Assembly: GCF_016342705.1 (NCBI RefSeq)
Contig: NZ_JAEINV010000011.1
Location: 1-64,000, forward strand
Direction of reading: 5' to 3'
DNA length: 64,000 nucleotides
DNA from: Lutibacter sp.
Lineage (GTDB): Bacteria; Bacteroidota; Bacteroidia; Flavobacteriales; Flavobacteriaceae
This document shows positions 18,131-26,136 of this stretch, in pieces. A program made the position numbers and the translations under genes. Numbering within the stretch: position 1 is the stretch's first letter; every line of letters starts with the position of its first letter. The notes under the pieces are model-generated. The model saw only the letters and a list, made by a program, of their open reading frames with translations. It did not search any database and was not told the DNA's origin.

Positions 18131-19272
18131 TAATGAGAAAATTTTTCAACCATAAAATAATACCGAACAGTGTGGTACATAGATTTCCAAAAATGCACTA
18201 TAGGAATTTCAGTTGTTGGCTGTCCTGAGTTTTTAATTTCGGTATACCACTCACCGTTTGGAGCAATAAATTGCGTACTGATATAGGTGCTAAATTCAAG
18301 GGCTAAATCTTTATATAAACTATCATGGGTAATATTATAACAGTTTAACAATGCTAACACCATTTCAGCTTGAGGCCACCAAATTTTAACCGTTTCGGTG
18401 GGTGTTCCATTTTCTAACACATTAAACAAACCACCATTTTTAGTATCTATTGCTTTTTGAATGACTTGCGACATCATTTTTAGGGCAGTTGCATTACATT
18501 GGGAGATCAATGCTTCATTTTTTGTGGTGTTGGCAGCATCACATAAAATCCAGCTGCATTCTGCATTATGTCCAGCCCACACTTCATTTTTTAATGGTTT
18601 CCACTGAATGGTAAGCCTATGAATACAATCAAACGTGTCTTTTGTAATAAAATGAGTTAAAATAAGGGTAATAAGTTCTTCAATAATTGGAAGAATACTG
18701 CTGTCTTGTTGATATTCATACAATGCAACAAAAGCTTCTAGCGTATGTAAATGAGTGCCAAGTGATTTAGTAGGGGAGTTGCCTAAGTTCCAATGTTCAT
18801 CAAAACCATCAATAAATCCACTATTTTTTGCATCCCATAAGGTGTTTTTAATAAAATTAGCTTGCTTTTCAATGAGTTTATCTAATGTCTTTGATGGATT
18901 TATTTTAGCATAGGCAACAAAGCCATACAAAATAAAAGCCTGTGCCATATTAACATCGTCAGGTGCATTGATAAACTTATGAGCGCTAATTTTAGACCAA
19001 TAATAACCGCCTTTTGGATTTTTAAATGTCTCTAATTCCTGAAAACTGATGGTAGCTAATTTTAAATAGTCTGTTGTTTTTAAAAGTTCACTGGCGGTGC
19101 TTGCTCCATAAAGAATCCTACTCAAATACATGGCGCCAAGCGGTTCCGTTGTTAACGGAACTCCTTGAATGGAAACACCAGAATAAAGGGTGTTGCTTTC
19201 AGAATGAATGCAGTTATTCATCCAAAACAACACATTTTTAGTTAGCTCTTGGGTACGTTTTTTTTGAGACAT
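18130..19272 (-). CDS. AGE-family epimerase/isomerase (N-acylglucosamine or cellobiose 2-epimerase-like)
   Basis: A 380-residue (alpha/alpha)6-barrel enzyme. Family signatures are GTHLHTLEAF (catalytic-type His), AGHNAECSWIL (the GHxxExSWLL motif) and WWPQAEMV, and the C-terminal HFWKSMYH is typical. Relatives epimerise N-acetylglucosamine at C2 or convert cellobiose or mannose; which sugar is used here cannot be told. There is no signal peptide, so it is cytoplasmic. It is not in a sugar-utilisation operon; the neighbours are GerW and a mechanosensitive channel. Confidence 0.85.
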   Translation of the reverse strand: MSQKKRTQELTKNVLFWMNNCIHSESNTLYSGVSIQGVPLTTEPLGAMYLSRILYGASTASELLKTTDYLKLATISFQELETFKNPKGGYYWSKISAHKFINAPDDVNMAQAFILYGFVAYAKINPSKTLDKLIEKQANFIKNTLWDAKNSGFIDGFDEHWNLGNSPTKSLGTHLHTLEAFVALYEYQQDSSILPIIEELITLILTHFITKDTFDCIHRLTIQWKPLKNEVWAGHNAECSWILCDAANTTKNEALISQCNATALKMMSQVIQKAIDTKNGGLFNVLENGTPTETVKIWWPQAEMVLALLNCYNITHDSLYKDLALEFSTYISTQFIAPNGEWYTEIKNSGQPTTEIPIVHFWKSMYHTVRYYFMVEKFSH

Positions 19273-19362
19273 TTTTATGAAAAATTAGGCTGTAAATATA
19301 CTATATAAAACGCGTAAATGGTATCAAAAAAAGTCTTGATTTAGAGTGTTTATAATTTGATA

Positions 19363-20223
19363 TTATTCTGCTGTTGGCGTACGATTTACACTTGAAATAA
19401 AATTAAAGACTTCGCGAATGGTTCTTTTTCTAATTTTTTGTTGCAAATCCATATCAATCTTTTTAAGTGTATATTGAAATTTCAGATCTAAATAATCCAT
19501 TTTCATTTCAACCACTTTTAATTTATACGATTTAGGATCAATAAATTCTTTGAAGCTTTGCAGTGATATAATGATTTCTTTTTCAAGTTGTTCAATGTTA
19601 TTGATATTTTTCAATGCAATTTGAAAATCTATAGTCATTAATCGTATATCTTTTTTGGTATAGTTGATGATTTCTCCATAATGAACTTTTGAATTTGGAA
19701 TAATTACAATGTCATCATCATCATTCAATAGATGTACTTTTAACATGCTTATTTCTACAATTTTACCTTTTTGATTATTAATTTTAACAAAGTCATTTAT
19801 TTCAAACGTATTTGAAAAACTTAAATAAATTCCACTTAAAAAATCAACAATATATTCCTTAGTTAATAATGCAATGGCTGCAGCAACAATTGTTAATGAG
19901 GTTATTAACTCTGTAGGGTTTATTCCAAAAATACTTAAGAGCATAAGCAATATACCTATGCTAATTGTAAAATTGGCAATATTTTCTATTCCAAAATGTA
20001 CATTATTCTTTTTGTTTTTAGGAATTTTATTTTTTTTAGAATAAAAATATTTAGCGGTATTTGATAAAAAATGAATGGTGATATAAAAAATAATAAATGC
20101 CAATACCGATTGTAATTGATTTACTTCAGCAATTAATTTTGAAGTAACCGAATTGAAAAACTTTAAATAAATGACACCCACTAATAAGAGGAGGTTTAAA
20201 ATAAGAATCCAATTTTTTTTCAT
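19363..20223 (-). CDS. MscS-family mechanosensitive channel
   Basis: A 286-residue small-conductance mechanosensitive channel. There are four N-terminal hydrophobic segments (the pore helix is near residues 105-130), then the MscS beta domain (YLSFSNTFEINDFVKINNQKG, VHLLNDDDDIVIIPNSKVHY) and a cytoplasmic alpha-beta domain. It should open on hypo-osmotic shock to release solutes. It is the last gene of a minus-strand series with two cation antiporters, which fits ion and osmotic homeostasis. Confidence 0.85.
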   Translation of the reverse strand: MKKNWILILNLLLLVGVIYLKFFNSVTSKLIAEVNQLQSVLAFIIFYITIHFLSNTAKYFYSKKNKIPKNKKNNVHFGIENIANFTISIGILLMLLSIFGINPTELITSLTIVAAAIALLTKEYIVDFLSGIYLSFSNTFEINDFVKINNQKGKIVEISMLKVHLLNDDDDIVIIPNSKVHYGEIINYTKKDIRLMTIDFQIALKNINNIEQLEKEIIISLQSFKEFIDPKSYKLKVVEMKMDYLDLKFQYTLKKIDMDLQQKIRKRTIREVFNFISSVNRTPTAE

Positions 20224-20274
20224 TGTTTTAATGTAAGTATATAAAGTGAAATTAATAAGTTAATAATAAATACC

Positions 20275-21237
20275 TTAGCCGTTTGTTATTAAGTACATAA
20301 GGTATGCAACATATACCAAAACGAGTACTATTCCTTGCCATTTTTCAATAATATGTTTTTTCCCAATAAATAGTATTAAAAATAGGAGCGCACTTGAAAA
20401 AATGGTCATGGCTACATCTATATCATTTTTTGCACTAAAAGGTAATGGTCTTATCAAAGCACTAAAGCCCAACACCCAAAATATGTTAAAAATATTAGAA
20501 CCTACAACGTTACCAATGGCAATATCTGTTTGTTTTTTATAGGCGGCCATTGCCGATGTAGCCAACTCAGGCAAAGATGTTCCTATAGCAACTACTGTTA
20601 AACCAATTAATGACTGGCTTACATGAAATAATTCCGCTATTTTAACAGCACCATCAACAATCCATTTACCACCAATCATAAGACCTAACAACCCACCAAT
20701 TATAAAAATGGATGATTTTAAATAGCTTAACTCCTTTATCTCTTCACCCTCTGTAGCTTGGTCTCCAGTAGCTTTTGAGATACCGAATGTATAATATAAA
20801 AATACTATAAAAAACGCTAACAGCACTAAACCGTCAATTCTGGTTAATCCAGAAAATATATTATTGTCAATGCGCATATCATTTACTAAAATACCTAGCA
20901 TCACAGATGCAAGTAACATGAATGGAATTTCTTTCCACACTGTATTATTTTTTGTTGCCAATGGATAAATTATGGCTGAAACCCCCAATATTAATAGAAT
21001 ATTGGCAATATTACTTCCCAGAATATTCCCAATGGCGATTTCAGTATTGCCATTGGCGCTGGCAAAAATATTGATGATAAATTCCGGAGTAGATGTGCCA
21101 AAAGCCACAATGGTTAACCCAATCACAATATTTGATATTTTTAACCTTTTGGCAATGGAAGAGGAACCATCAACCAAGAGTCCGGCTCCTTTAATAAGAA
21201 TAAAGAAACCTATGATAAAAAGCACGTATGTTAGCAT
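20275..21237 (-). CDS. Calcium/sodium antiporter (CaCA family, YrbG-like)
   Basis: A 320-residue integral membrane exchanger with about ten helices. It has the two inverted alpha repeats typical of the family: GTSTPEFIINIFA with GNILGSNIANILLILG near residues 48-85, and GTSLPELATSAMAA with GNVVGSNIFNIFWVLG near 218-255. It should exchange cytoplasmic Ca2+ for Na+ or H+. It lies 25 bp downstream of nhaA on the same strand, probably as one transcript. Confidence 0.9.
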   Translation of the reverse strand: MLTYVLFIIGFFILIKGAGLLVDGSSSIAKRLKISNIVIGLTIVAFGTSTPEFIINIFASANGNTEIAIGNILGSNIANILLILGVSAIIYPLATKNNTVWKEIPFMLLASVMLGILVNDMRIDNNIFSGLTRIDGLVLLAFFIVFLYYTFGISKATGDQATEGEEIKELSYLKSSIFIIGGLLGLMIGGKWIVDGAVKIAELFHVSQSLIGLTVVAIGTSLPELATSAMAAYKKQTDIAIGNVVGSNIFNIFWVLGFSALIRPLPFSAKNDIDVAMTIFSSALLFLILFIGKKHIIEKWQGIVLVLVYVAYLMYLITNG

Positions 21238-21262
21238 TTTCTTTAGAAAGTTTTAATGAATG

Positions 21263-22576
21263 TTAGTTACTATTATTCAATGTTTTTGCAGGCGTTAACC
21301 TTAAAATAGTATAGCCAATTATAGCAGAAATTAAAGAGCCGATTAGAATTCCAATTTTAGCAGCATCTATAAAGGCCGGATTACCATCAAAAGCCAAAGT
21401 AGCAATAAAAATAGCCATTGTAAACCCAATTCCAGCTAAAAAGGAAACGCCTATAATTTGTTTGTTACTAATATCTTTAGGAACCTCAATAAGTTTAATT
21501 TTTTTAGCCAATAGTACAATTGTTGAAATTCCAATACTATTTCCAAGAACTAAAGCGATCGCTATATTTTTCATTAAAACAGTGTCTAAATTAAGAGAGC
21601 TATTTAAAAATACCCCAGCATTTGCCAGTGCAAAAACAGGAATTATAAAATAAGCTACCCAATCGTGTAATTTATGTTCTAAATGTTGAAGCGGAGACTG
21701 GTATTTTTGCGTCCAATCTTCTAAATTATCAATTTGTTCTATTTGCTCTTTAGATAAAATAGGCTTTTTTAGTAGTAGGCCTTGTTTTATGTTAGTTGTA
21801 ATAGCCATTAAATTATCAATAAATTCAGGAGTATCTATTTTTTGTCTGATAGGAACCGAAAAAGCCAATAAAATTCCTGCAAGTGTTGGATGAATTCCTG
21901 ATTTTAAAAATAATATCCAAATAATAATACTAAAAGCGATGAGTAAAAATTTAGAATAATATCCTTTAAAGGACAGTATATATAATACTCCTAATAAGAG
22001 GAGGGCAGAAATTAGCATGGTTACATTTATACTTGCGCTGTAAAATAATGCAATTACAATTACAGCACCTATATCATCAACAATAGCAAAAGCTGTTAAA
22101 AATATTTTAAGGCTTAAAGGGACTCTATTTCCTAAAATTTTTAAAACTGCCAACGCAAAAGCAATATCTGTAGCCATTGGAATTCCCCAACCTTTAATTG
22201 TTTCTGGGTTTTGATTCAGCATATAAAATAACAAAACAGGAGCTAACATTCCACCCAATGCGCCAAAAAGCGGAAATGCTAGTTTTTTTAAAGAATTTAA
22301 TTCACCAATTAAAAATTCTCTTTTAATTTCCAATCCAATCAAAAAAAAGAAAATAGCCATTAAACCATCATTCACCCATAAAATTAAAGGTTTATTTAAT
22401 TCAAAACTTCCTGAAGTAAATCCAATTTTATATTGCCAAAGTGCTCGATAACTTTCACCCCACGGCGAATTTGCCCATAATAGGGCAATTATAGTTGCAG
22501 CAAGTAGTAAAATACCGCTAAAACTTTCAATTTTAATGAATTTTTGAACAGGAGTAAGTACTATTTTTTTAATCAT
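21263..22576 (-). CDS. nhaA: Na+/H+ antiporter NhaA
   Basis: A 437-residue NhaA. Hallmarks are FFFLIGLEIKREF, GGMLAPVLLF, MATDIAFALAVL and FAIVDDIGAV, with the paired Asp of the transport site. The central part (residues about 255-300) has a longer hydrophilic loop than E. coli NhaA, common in Bacteroidota. It exports Na+ in exchange for protons and supports salt and alkaline tolerance, consistent with a marine or saline habitat. It is followed by the CaCA antiporter and MscS genes. Confidence 0.95.
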   Translation of the reverse strand: MIKKIVLTPVQKFIKIESFSGILLLAATIIALLWANSPWGESYRALWQYKIGFTSGSFELNKPLILWVNDGLMAIFFFLIGLEIKREFLIGELNSLKKLAFPLFGALGGMLAPVLLFYMLNQNPETIKGWGIPMATDIAFALAVLKILGNRVPLSLKIFLTAFAIVDDIGAVIVIALFYSASINVTMLISALLLLGVLYILSFKGYYSKFLLIAFSIIIWILFLKSGIHPTLAGILLAFSVPIRQKIDTPEFIDNLMAITTNIKQGLLLKKPILSKEQIEQIDNLEDWTQKYQSPLQHLEHKLHDWVAYFIIPVFALANAGVFLNSSLNLDTVLMKNIAIALVLGNSIGISTIVLLAKKIKLIEVPKDISNKQIIGVSFLAGIGFTMAIFIATLAFDGNPAFIDAAKIGILIGSLISAIIGYTILRLTPAKTLNNSN

Positions 22577-22613
22577 TTGATGTTTGGTTTAAATTGATTT
22601 GATTTAATGAAAA

Positions 22614-22910
22614 TTAATTAGTTATAAGATTTTTTAGTGTTTTTATTTTAGTATTGGCTATAGAATATATTTTTGAAGTAGATTTATCAACTAAAGAATC
22701 TAGTTTTTTAATTTTTTCACCTTCTAAATTAATGATAGAATCTAGCTGCATAACCTTATCAACTTCTTTAGTTATAATGGAATCTAAATACGTAGCTTTA
22801 GTGTTTAATTCTTGTAGTTTTTGATCCACTCTGTCATTCATTTGGTTACAAGAAGCTAATAATCCTACACTTAAAATTAAGAAGAAACTTTTATTAAATA
22901 CATGTTTCAT
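22614..22910 (-). CDS. Small coiled-coil lipoprotein
   Basis: A 98-residue lipoprotein: signal peptide ending LLASC, then about 75 residues of heptad-like sequence with repeated LDSIIxxExxKxxxLDSL. It should form a helical, probably oligomeric, rod anchored to a membrane. It lies between hpf and nhaA on the same strand. Function unknown. Confidence 0.75.
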   Translation of the reverse strand: MKHVFNKSFFLILSVGLLASCNQMNDRVDQKLQELNTKATYLDSIITKEVDKVMQLDSIINLEGEKIKKLDSLVDKSTSKIYSIANTKIKTLKNLITN

Positions 22911-22965
22911 AAGGTTTCATTTTTTATTGGTTTATAAAAATCTAAACAATTCTGTGTGTACGAGG

Positions 22966-23283
22966 TTATGAACTAAAGCGGAGTGACGCTCTCTTTAATT
23001 TTGTTTTTCTTTTTTCTATTTGTCTTTCAAGAGCTTCAGACGTTTTTGAAACTGCTTCTTCAAAGGTGTTACTTTTGTTGGAAGCAATAAAATCATAACC
23101 TGGCACCACCAATCGCATTTCGCACACATTATTTTCATTTGTAGAATCGTTTTCTACCCTAAAAGTTATTTCACTGGCAATGATTTCATTGTATAAGCGC
23201 GTTAACTTTTTAATTCTTTGATGCACAAGCTTACTAATAGTTGGAGCTAGTACAAGTCCGTTTGATTGAATTTTTATGTTCAT
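22966..23283 (-). CDS. hpf: Ribosome hibernation-promoting factor (HPF/RaiA family)
   Basis: A 105-residue protein of the short HPF/RaiA family (MNIKIQSNGLVLAPTISKLV, NVCEMRLVVPGYDFIASNKS, FEEAVSKTSEALERQIEKRK). It binds the 30S decoding region and inactivates ribosomes in stationary phase or stress. It lacks the long-form dimerisation domain. The promoter has an exact TAnnTTTG box, and a 19-bp palindrome overlaps the -33 region, so control by the divergent TetR protein is likely. Confidence 0.9.
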   Translation of the reverse strand: MNIKIQSNGLVLAPTISKLVHQRIKKLTRLYNEIIASEITFRVENDSTNENNVCEMRLVVPGYDFIASNKSNTFEEAVSKTSEALERQIEKRKTKLKRASLRFSS

Positions 23284-23300
23284 ATGTCATTATTTTTACA

Positions 23301-23308
23301 CAAAGATA
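23301..23308 (-). promoter_or_regulatory. -7 promoter element of hpf
   Basis: TATCTTTG on the minus strand matches TAnnTTTG and lies 17 bp before the hpf ATG. Confidence 0.6.
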
Positions 23309-23323
23309 GTATTAATGTTTGAA

Positions 23324-23342
23324 ATAATAGTATTACTATTAT
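23324..23342. promoter_or_regulatory. 19-bp palindrome, candidate TetR operator
   Basis: ATAATAGTA, one T, TACTATTAT form a perfect 9-bp-arm inverted repeat in the divergent space between hpf and the TetR gene. It covers the -33 region of the hpf promoter. TetR proteins usually bind such dyads next to their own genes. Confidence 0.55.
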
Positions 23343-23413
23343 AAATAATTGTTAAATATTTTTTAGTACTTTTATAAAAAATTAAAACAGCATATCATTT
23401 ATAGAACTTCAGA

Positions 23414-24091
23414 ATGAAATTACAGCTACAAATAAAAATGAATGAAGAGCTTTATCTTCGCAATCCAGAGAGCTCAGCGTTAGGTAAGAAAATTATTCAA
23501 TATAGTGTTGAATTAATTTATAGGAAAGGTTTTGAGGCTTTTACATTTAAGAAATTAGCAGAAGAAATAAATTCTACAGAAGCAAGTATTTATCGTTATT
23601 TCGAAAATAAACACCGTTTATTAAGCTATATTGTTGCTTGGTATTGGAGTTGGTTAGAATATCAAATAAGTTTTCAAACCAATAATATAACCGATCCAAC
23701 TATTAAATTACAGCGCATTATAAAATTATTGGCAGTAGCTGTTGAAGATGATCAAAAAACAAATTATGTAGATGAAAGTTTATTACATCAAATTATAATT
23801 TCAGAAGGCTCAAAAGTATATTTAACAAAACACGTAGGCGAAGACAATAAGCATCATTTTTTTAAACCTTATAAAGAGCTTTGTGCGGTAATTGGTGCTA
23901 TTATTTTAGAATGCAGCCCAACGTATAAATACCCAAAATCATTAGCAACTACTATTATTGAAATGGCGCATTTTCAAAATTATTTTATGGTGCATCTTCC
24001 TTTATTAACTGATTTTGGTGAGAATAAAGATGAAAGTGAGATTATTATATTTTTAGAAGATTTAGTTTTTTCTAGTTTGGCTAAAAAGTAG
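23414..24091 (+). CDS. TetR-family transcriptional regulator
   Basis: A 225-residue regulator with an N-terminal TetR helix-turn-helix (FEAFTFKKLAEEINSTEASI then YRYFENKHRLLSYI, about 40-75) and a helical C-terminal ligand domain. The frame opens at 23414, but the ATG at 23450 gives the more usual family N terminus and may be the true start. It is divergent from hpf and separated from it by a perfect palindrome. The ligand is unknown. Confidence 0.85.
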   Translation: MKLQLQIKMNEELYLRNPESSALGKKIIQYSVELIYRKGFEAFTFKKLAEEINSTEASIYRYFENKHRLLSYIVAWYWSWLEYQISFQTNNITDPTIKLQRIIKLLAVAVEDDQKTNYVDESLLHQIIISEGSKVYLTKHVGEDNKHHFFKPYKELCAVIGAIILECSPTYKYPKSLATTIIEMAHFQNYFMVHLPLLTDFGENKDESEIIIFLEDLVFSSLAKK

Positions 24092-24168
24092 TTTTAGCGT
24101 GGTTATTACATGTTGGGCTTCATACAACCGAAAAAAATTTAGTTTCAAAATATAAACCGATTTTTTTG

Positions 24169-24176
24169 TAACTTTG
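24169..24176 (+). promoter_or_regulatory. -7 promoter element of the toxin-antitoxin pair
   Basis: TAACTTTG matches TAnnTTTG and lies 19 bp before the antitoxin ATG. Confidence 0.55.
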
Positions 24177-24195
24177 AATTTAGAAATAACATATT

Positions 24196-24414
24196 ATGAA
24201 TATTCAAACTTCTAAAATAGAACTAGTAAAAATGATTCTCAACATTGAGAATGACAAATTCATTGAAAAAATCACGGAATTTATTCAAAAAGAAAAAATC
24301 GATTTTTGGAATGAATTGAGTTTATCTGAGCAAAAAGAAATTCAAAAAGGAATTAAAGAATTGAATAAAGGAAAAAGAGTTGAATACTCTGACTTTTTGA
24401 AAAAGATTTCTTAA
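24196..24414 (+). CDS. Antitoxin of a ParE/RelE-type module
   Basis: A 72-residue acidic/basic helical protein. Its C terminus has the pattern FWNELSLSEQKEIQKGIKEL then GKRVEYSDFLKKIS, the usual layout of addiction-module antitoxins in Bacteroidota (WDEIS..EK..I..G......G....H.EV). It overlaps the toxin start by one base (TAATG). It should neutralise the toxin and probably represses the shared promoter. It lies inside a segment bounded by inverted GTTGGGC/GCCCAAC sequences. Confidence 0.8.
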   Translation: MNIQTSKIELVKMILNIENDKFIEKITEFIQKEKIDFWNELSLSEQKEIQKGIKELNKGKRVEYSDFLKKIS

Positions 24415-24719
24415 TGAAAGTATTTTTATCAGAATTAGCTGAAAATAAGCTTTTAAAATTGAGCGATTTTCTACTGGAGAATTGGAATTTAAAAGTTCGC
24501 AATGATTTTATTAAAAAACTAACTTCTAAAATTGACCAGATTTCAGAACAACCTGAAAGTTGTCCACAATCTTCAGAGTTTAAAGGACTTTTTAAATGTG
24601 TCGTAACAAAACAAACAACTTTCTACTATAGAATAAACTTTGCCAGAAATGAAATTGAGATTATTACAGTTTTTGACACAAGAAAAAATCCAGACAAATT
24701 AGAAAAAGACATAAAATAA
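24414..24719 (+). CDS. ParE/RelE-family toxin
   Basis: A 101-residue toxin of the RelE/ParE superfamily: FLSELAENKLLKLSDFLLEN, then a basic middle, FKCVVTKQTTFYYRINFARN and EIEIITVFDTRKNPDKL at the end. The closing DTRKNP is typical of the ParE-like branch. Targets in the family are gyrase or ribosome-bound mRNA; the branch suggests gyrase but this is not certain. It forms an operon with the antitoxin. Confidence 0.85.
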   Translation: MKVFLSELAENKLLKLSDFLLENWNLKVRNDFIKKLTSKIDQISEQPESCPQSSEFKGLFKCVVTKQTTFYYRINFARNEIEIITVFDTRKNPDKLEKDIK

Positions 24720-24720
24720 G

Positions 24721-24852
24721 TACGAAAGCCCAACAACGCACATAAAAAATTGCTAAATTCAATTCAATAGAATGTTTCTAATACAAAAAAATATTAAATT
24801 TAAACATCGAAAAATTGCGTTTTAAAACCCGCAACTTGCCATATTTTAGGAC
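24721..24852 (+). repeat. Cassette-end-like repeat, copy 1 (attC-like)
   Basis: It begins two bases after the toxin stop. It holds GCCCAAC (24728-24734, fits RYYYAAC), CATAAAAAATTGCT, then 90 bp later a GC hairpin (TTGCG ... CCCGCAACTT). The same ordered blocks with nearly the same spacing (91 bp) occur at 25927-26070. No matching GTTRRRY was found at its right end. Confidence 0.55.
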
Positions 24853-24918
24853 TAGACATGCGGATTAAACCTTTTGCTTAAATCAAAGTCTAATTCTTAA
24901 ATATTTAAAACAACAGTC

Positions 24919-25926
24919 ATGAGTAAATTTGTTTTATTTTTTCTAATATTAATATCCTTACTTTCTTGTAATTCAGATGATAACAATGTAATCCTTGAAA
25001 ACACAGACAATAACTCAAATATTAAAAAACCAAAAGGCCTATACTCTAGTTCTTTTGGAAATGAAACTGCTTTGAATAATAATCAAGTTAATGGTTCTTT
25101 AATAAGAGTAAAATGGAGTGATATTGAAACAAGTGAAGGGATTTATGACTTTTCAAAAATAGAACAATTTCGTACTGTAATTAAATCAAGAAATTTAAAA
25201 TGGAGTTTAGGCATAATAGCAGGAAGTAGCAGTCCGGACTGGTTAACTGACTCTTTTGGTGCAGATTATTTTGAAATAATAGGCTTTGATAATGCTGTGA
25301 AAAGAATTCCTAAAATTTGGGATTCAAAAGTTAATGATAAACTATCTCTACTTGCTGAAGCACTTGCAAGCACTTATGGTGACGATGACGATTTAGTTTT
25401 AATATATGTACCACAAATGACCGCTAACGGAATAGAAGGCCATTTTAATGGTGTAACAACAGAAGAACTTACAAATGCTGGATTAACTCCAGATAATTGG
25501 GTTTATTCTGTAAAAGAAACAGCTAAAATATTTGCAAATGCCTTTTCAAAAAAGGCAATAGCAGTTGAAGTACACGATATCATGGGAGAAACATCAATTC
25601 CTAACCGAATTATGACAGACTTATGGAATGACCCTTCTTTAAACCATCGTGTTGGTGCAGCCATGTGGTGGATTTCTGGTAAAACTACTTATCAACCCAA
25701 TTTAGTTAATGCCTTAATTGATTTCCCAGGAGATATATATGCACAAGCCATTGGACGGTCTGACCAAACTGAAAGATTTGAAAATAACGACTACACAACT
25801 GTTTTTGAACAAGCACGCGTATTAGGTATTAGATATATTGAACTTTGGGAATATGAATTTGTGAATAATACTTTCACTCAAGATTTTGAAAACTTTAATG
25901 ATTATACAAATACCTTCTTTGAATAA
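24919..25926 (+). CDS. TIM-barrel lipoprotein, glycoside-hydrolase-like
   Basis: A 335-residue lipoprotein (lipobox LLSC, then NSDDNN, an acidic export-signal-like start). The body resembles the (beta/alpha)8 barrel of the GH42/GH5 group: VKWSDIETSEGIYDFSKIEQ, LKWSLGIIAGSSSPDWL, LVLIYVPQMTANGIEGHFNG, MWWISG and LGIRYIELWEYEF, where the final Glu could be the nucleophile. A sugar hydrolase or binding role on the cell surface is inferred, with low certainty about family. It is flanked on both sides by copies of the same ~130-bp repeat, as in a gene cassette. Confidence 0.65.
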   Translation: MSKFVLFFLILISLLSCNSDDNNVILENTDNNSNIKKPKGLYSSSFGNETALNNNQVNGSLIRVKWSDIETSEGIYDFSKIEQFRTVIKSRNLKWSLGIIAGSSSPDWLTDSFGADYFEIIGFDNAVKRIPKIWDSKVNDKLSLLAEALASTYGDDDDLVLIYVPQMTANGIEGHFNGVTTEELTNAGLTPDNWVYSVKETAKIFANAFSKKAIAVEVHDIMGETSIPNRIMTDLWNDPSLNHRVGAAMWWISGKTTYQPNLVNALIDFPGDIYAQAIGRSDQTERFENNDYTTVFEQARVLGIRYIELWEYEFVNNTFTQDFENFNDYTNTFFE

Positions 25927-26070
25927 AAGCGCTACACACGACACCGCTCATAAAAAATTGCTTAATTCCATGAAAAAGAAAGTATATAAAACAAAATATA
26001 ATTAAATTTAACCAAAGGAAAATTGCGGTTTCAAAACCCGCAACTTTTCATGCTCAAACACGTTTGCCTT
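25927..26070 (+). repeat. Cassette-end-like repeat, copy 2 (attC-like)
   Basis: It begins at the stop of the TIM-barrel lipoprotein gene and repeats the ordered blocks of 24721-24852: CATAAAAAATTGCT at 25949, ATTAAATTTAA, and the hairpin ending CCCGCAACTT at about 26046. The ends are more degenerate (GCGCTACACAC at the left, ACACGTTTGCC at the right). Confidence 0.5.
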
Positions 26071-26136
26071 AAAATAGCGCTAGGTATTTTGTAATCATCA
26101 TACAATTGGAAACCCGTTTCAATAGTTAAAAAATAA

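Noticed and set aside
24112-26070. Calling the region a complete integron
   Set aside because: No integrase gene, no attI, and the attC-like repeats lack a matching GTTRRRY end; reported only as cassette-like.
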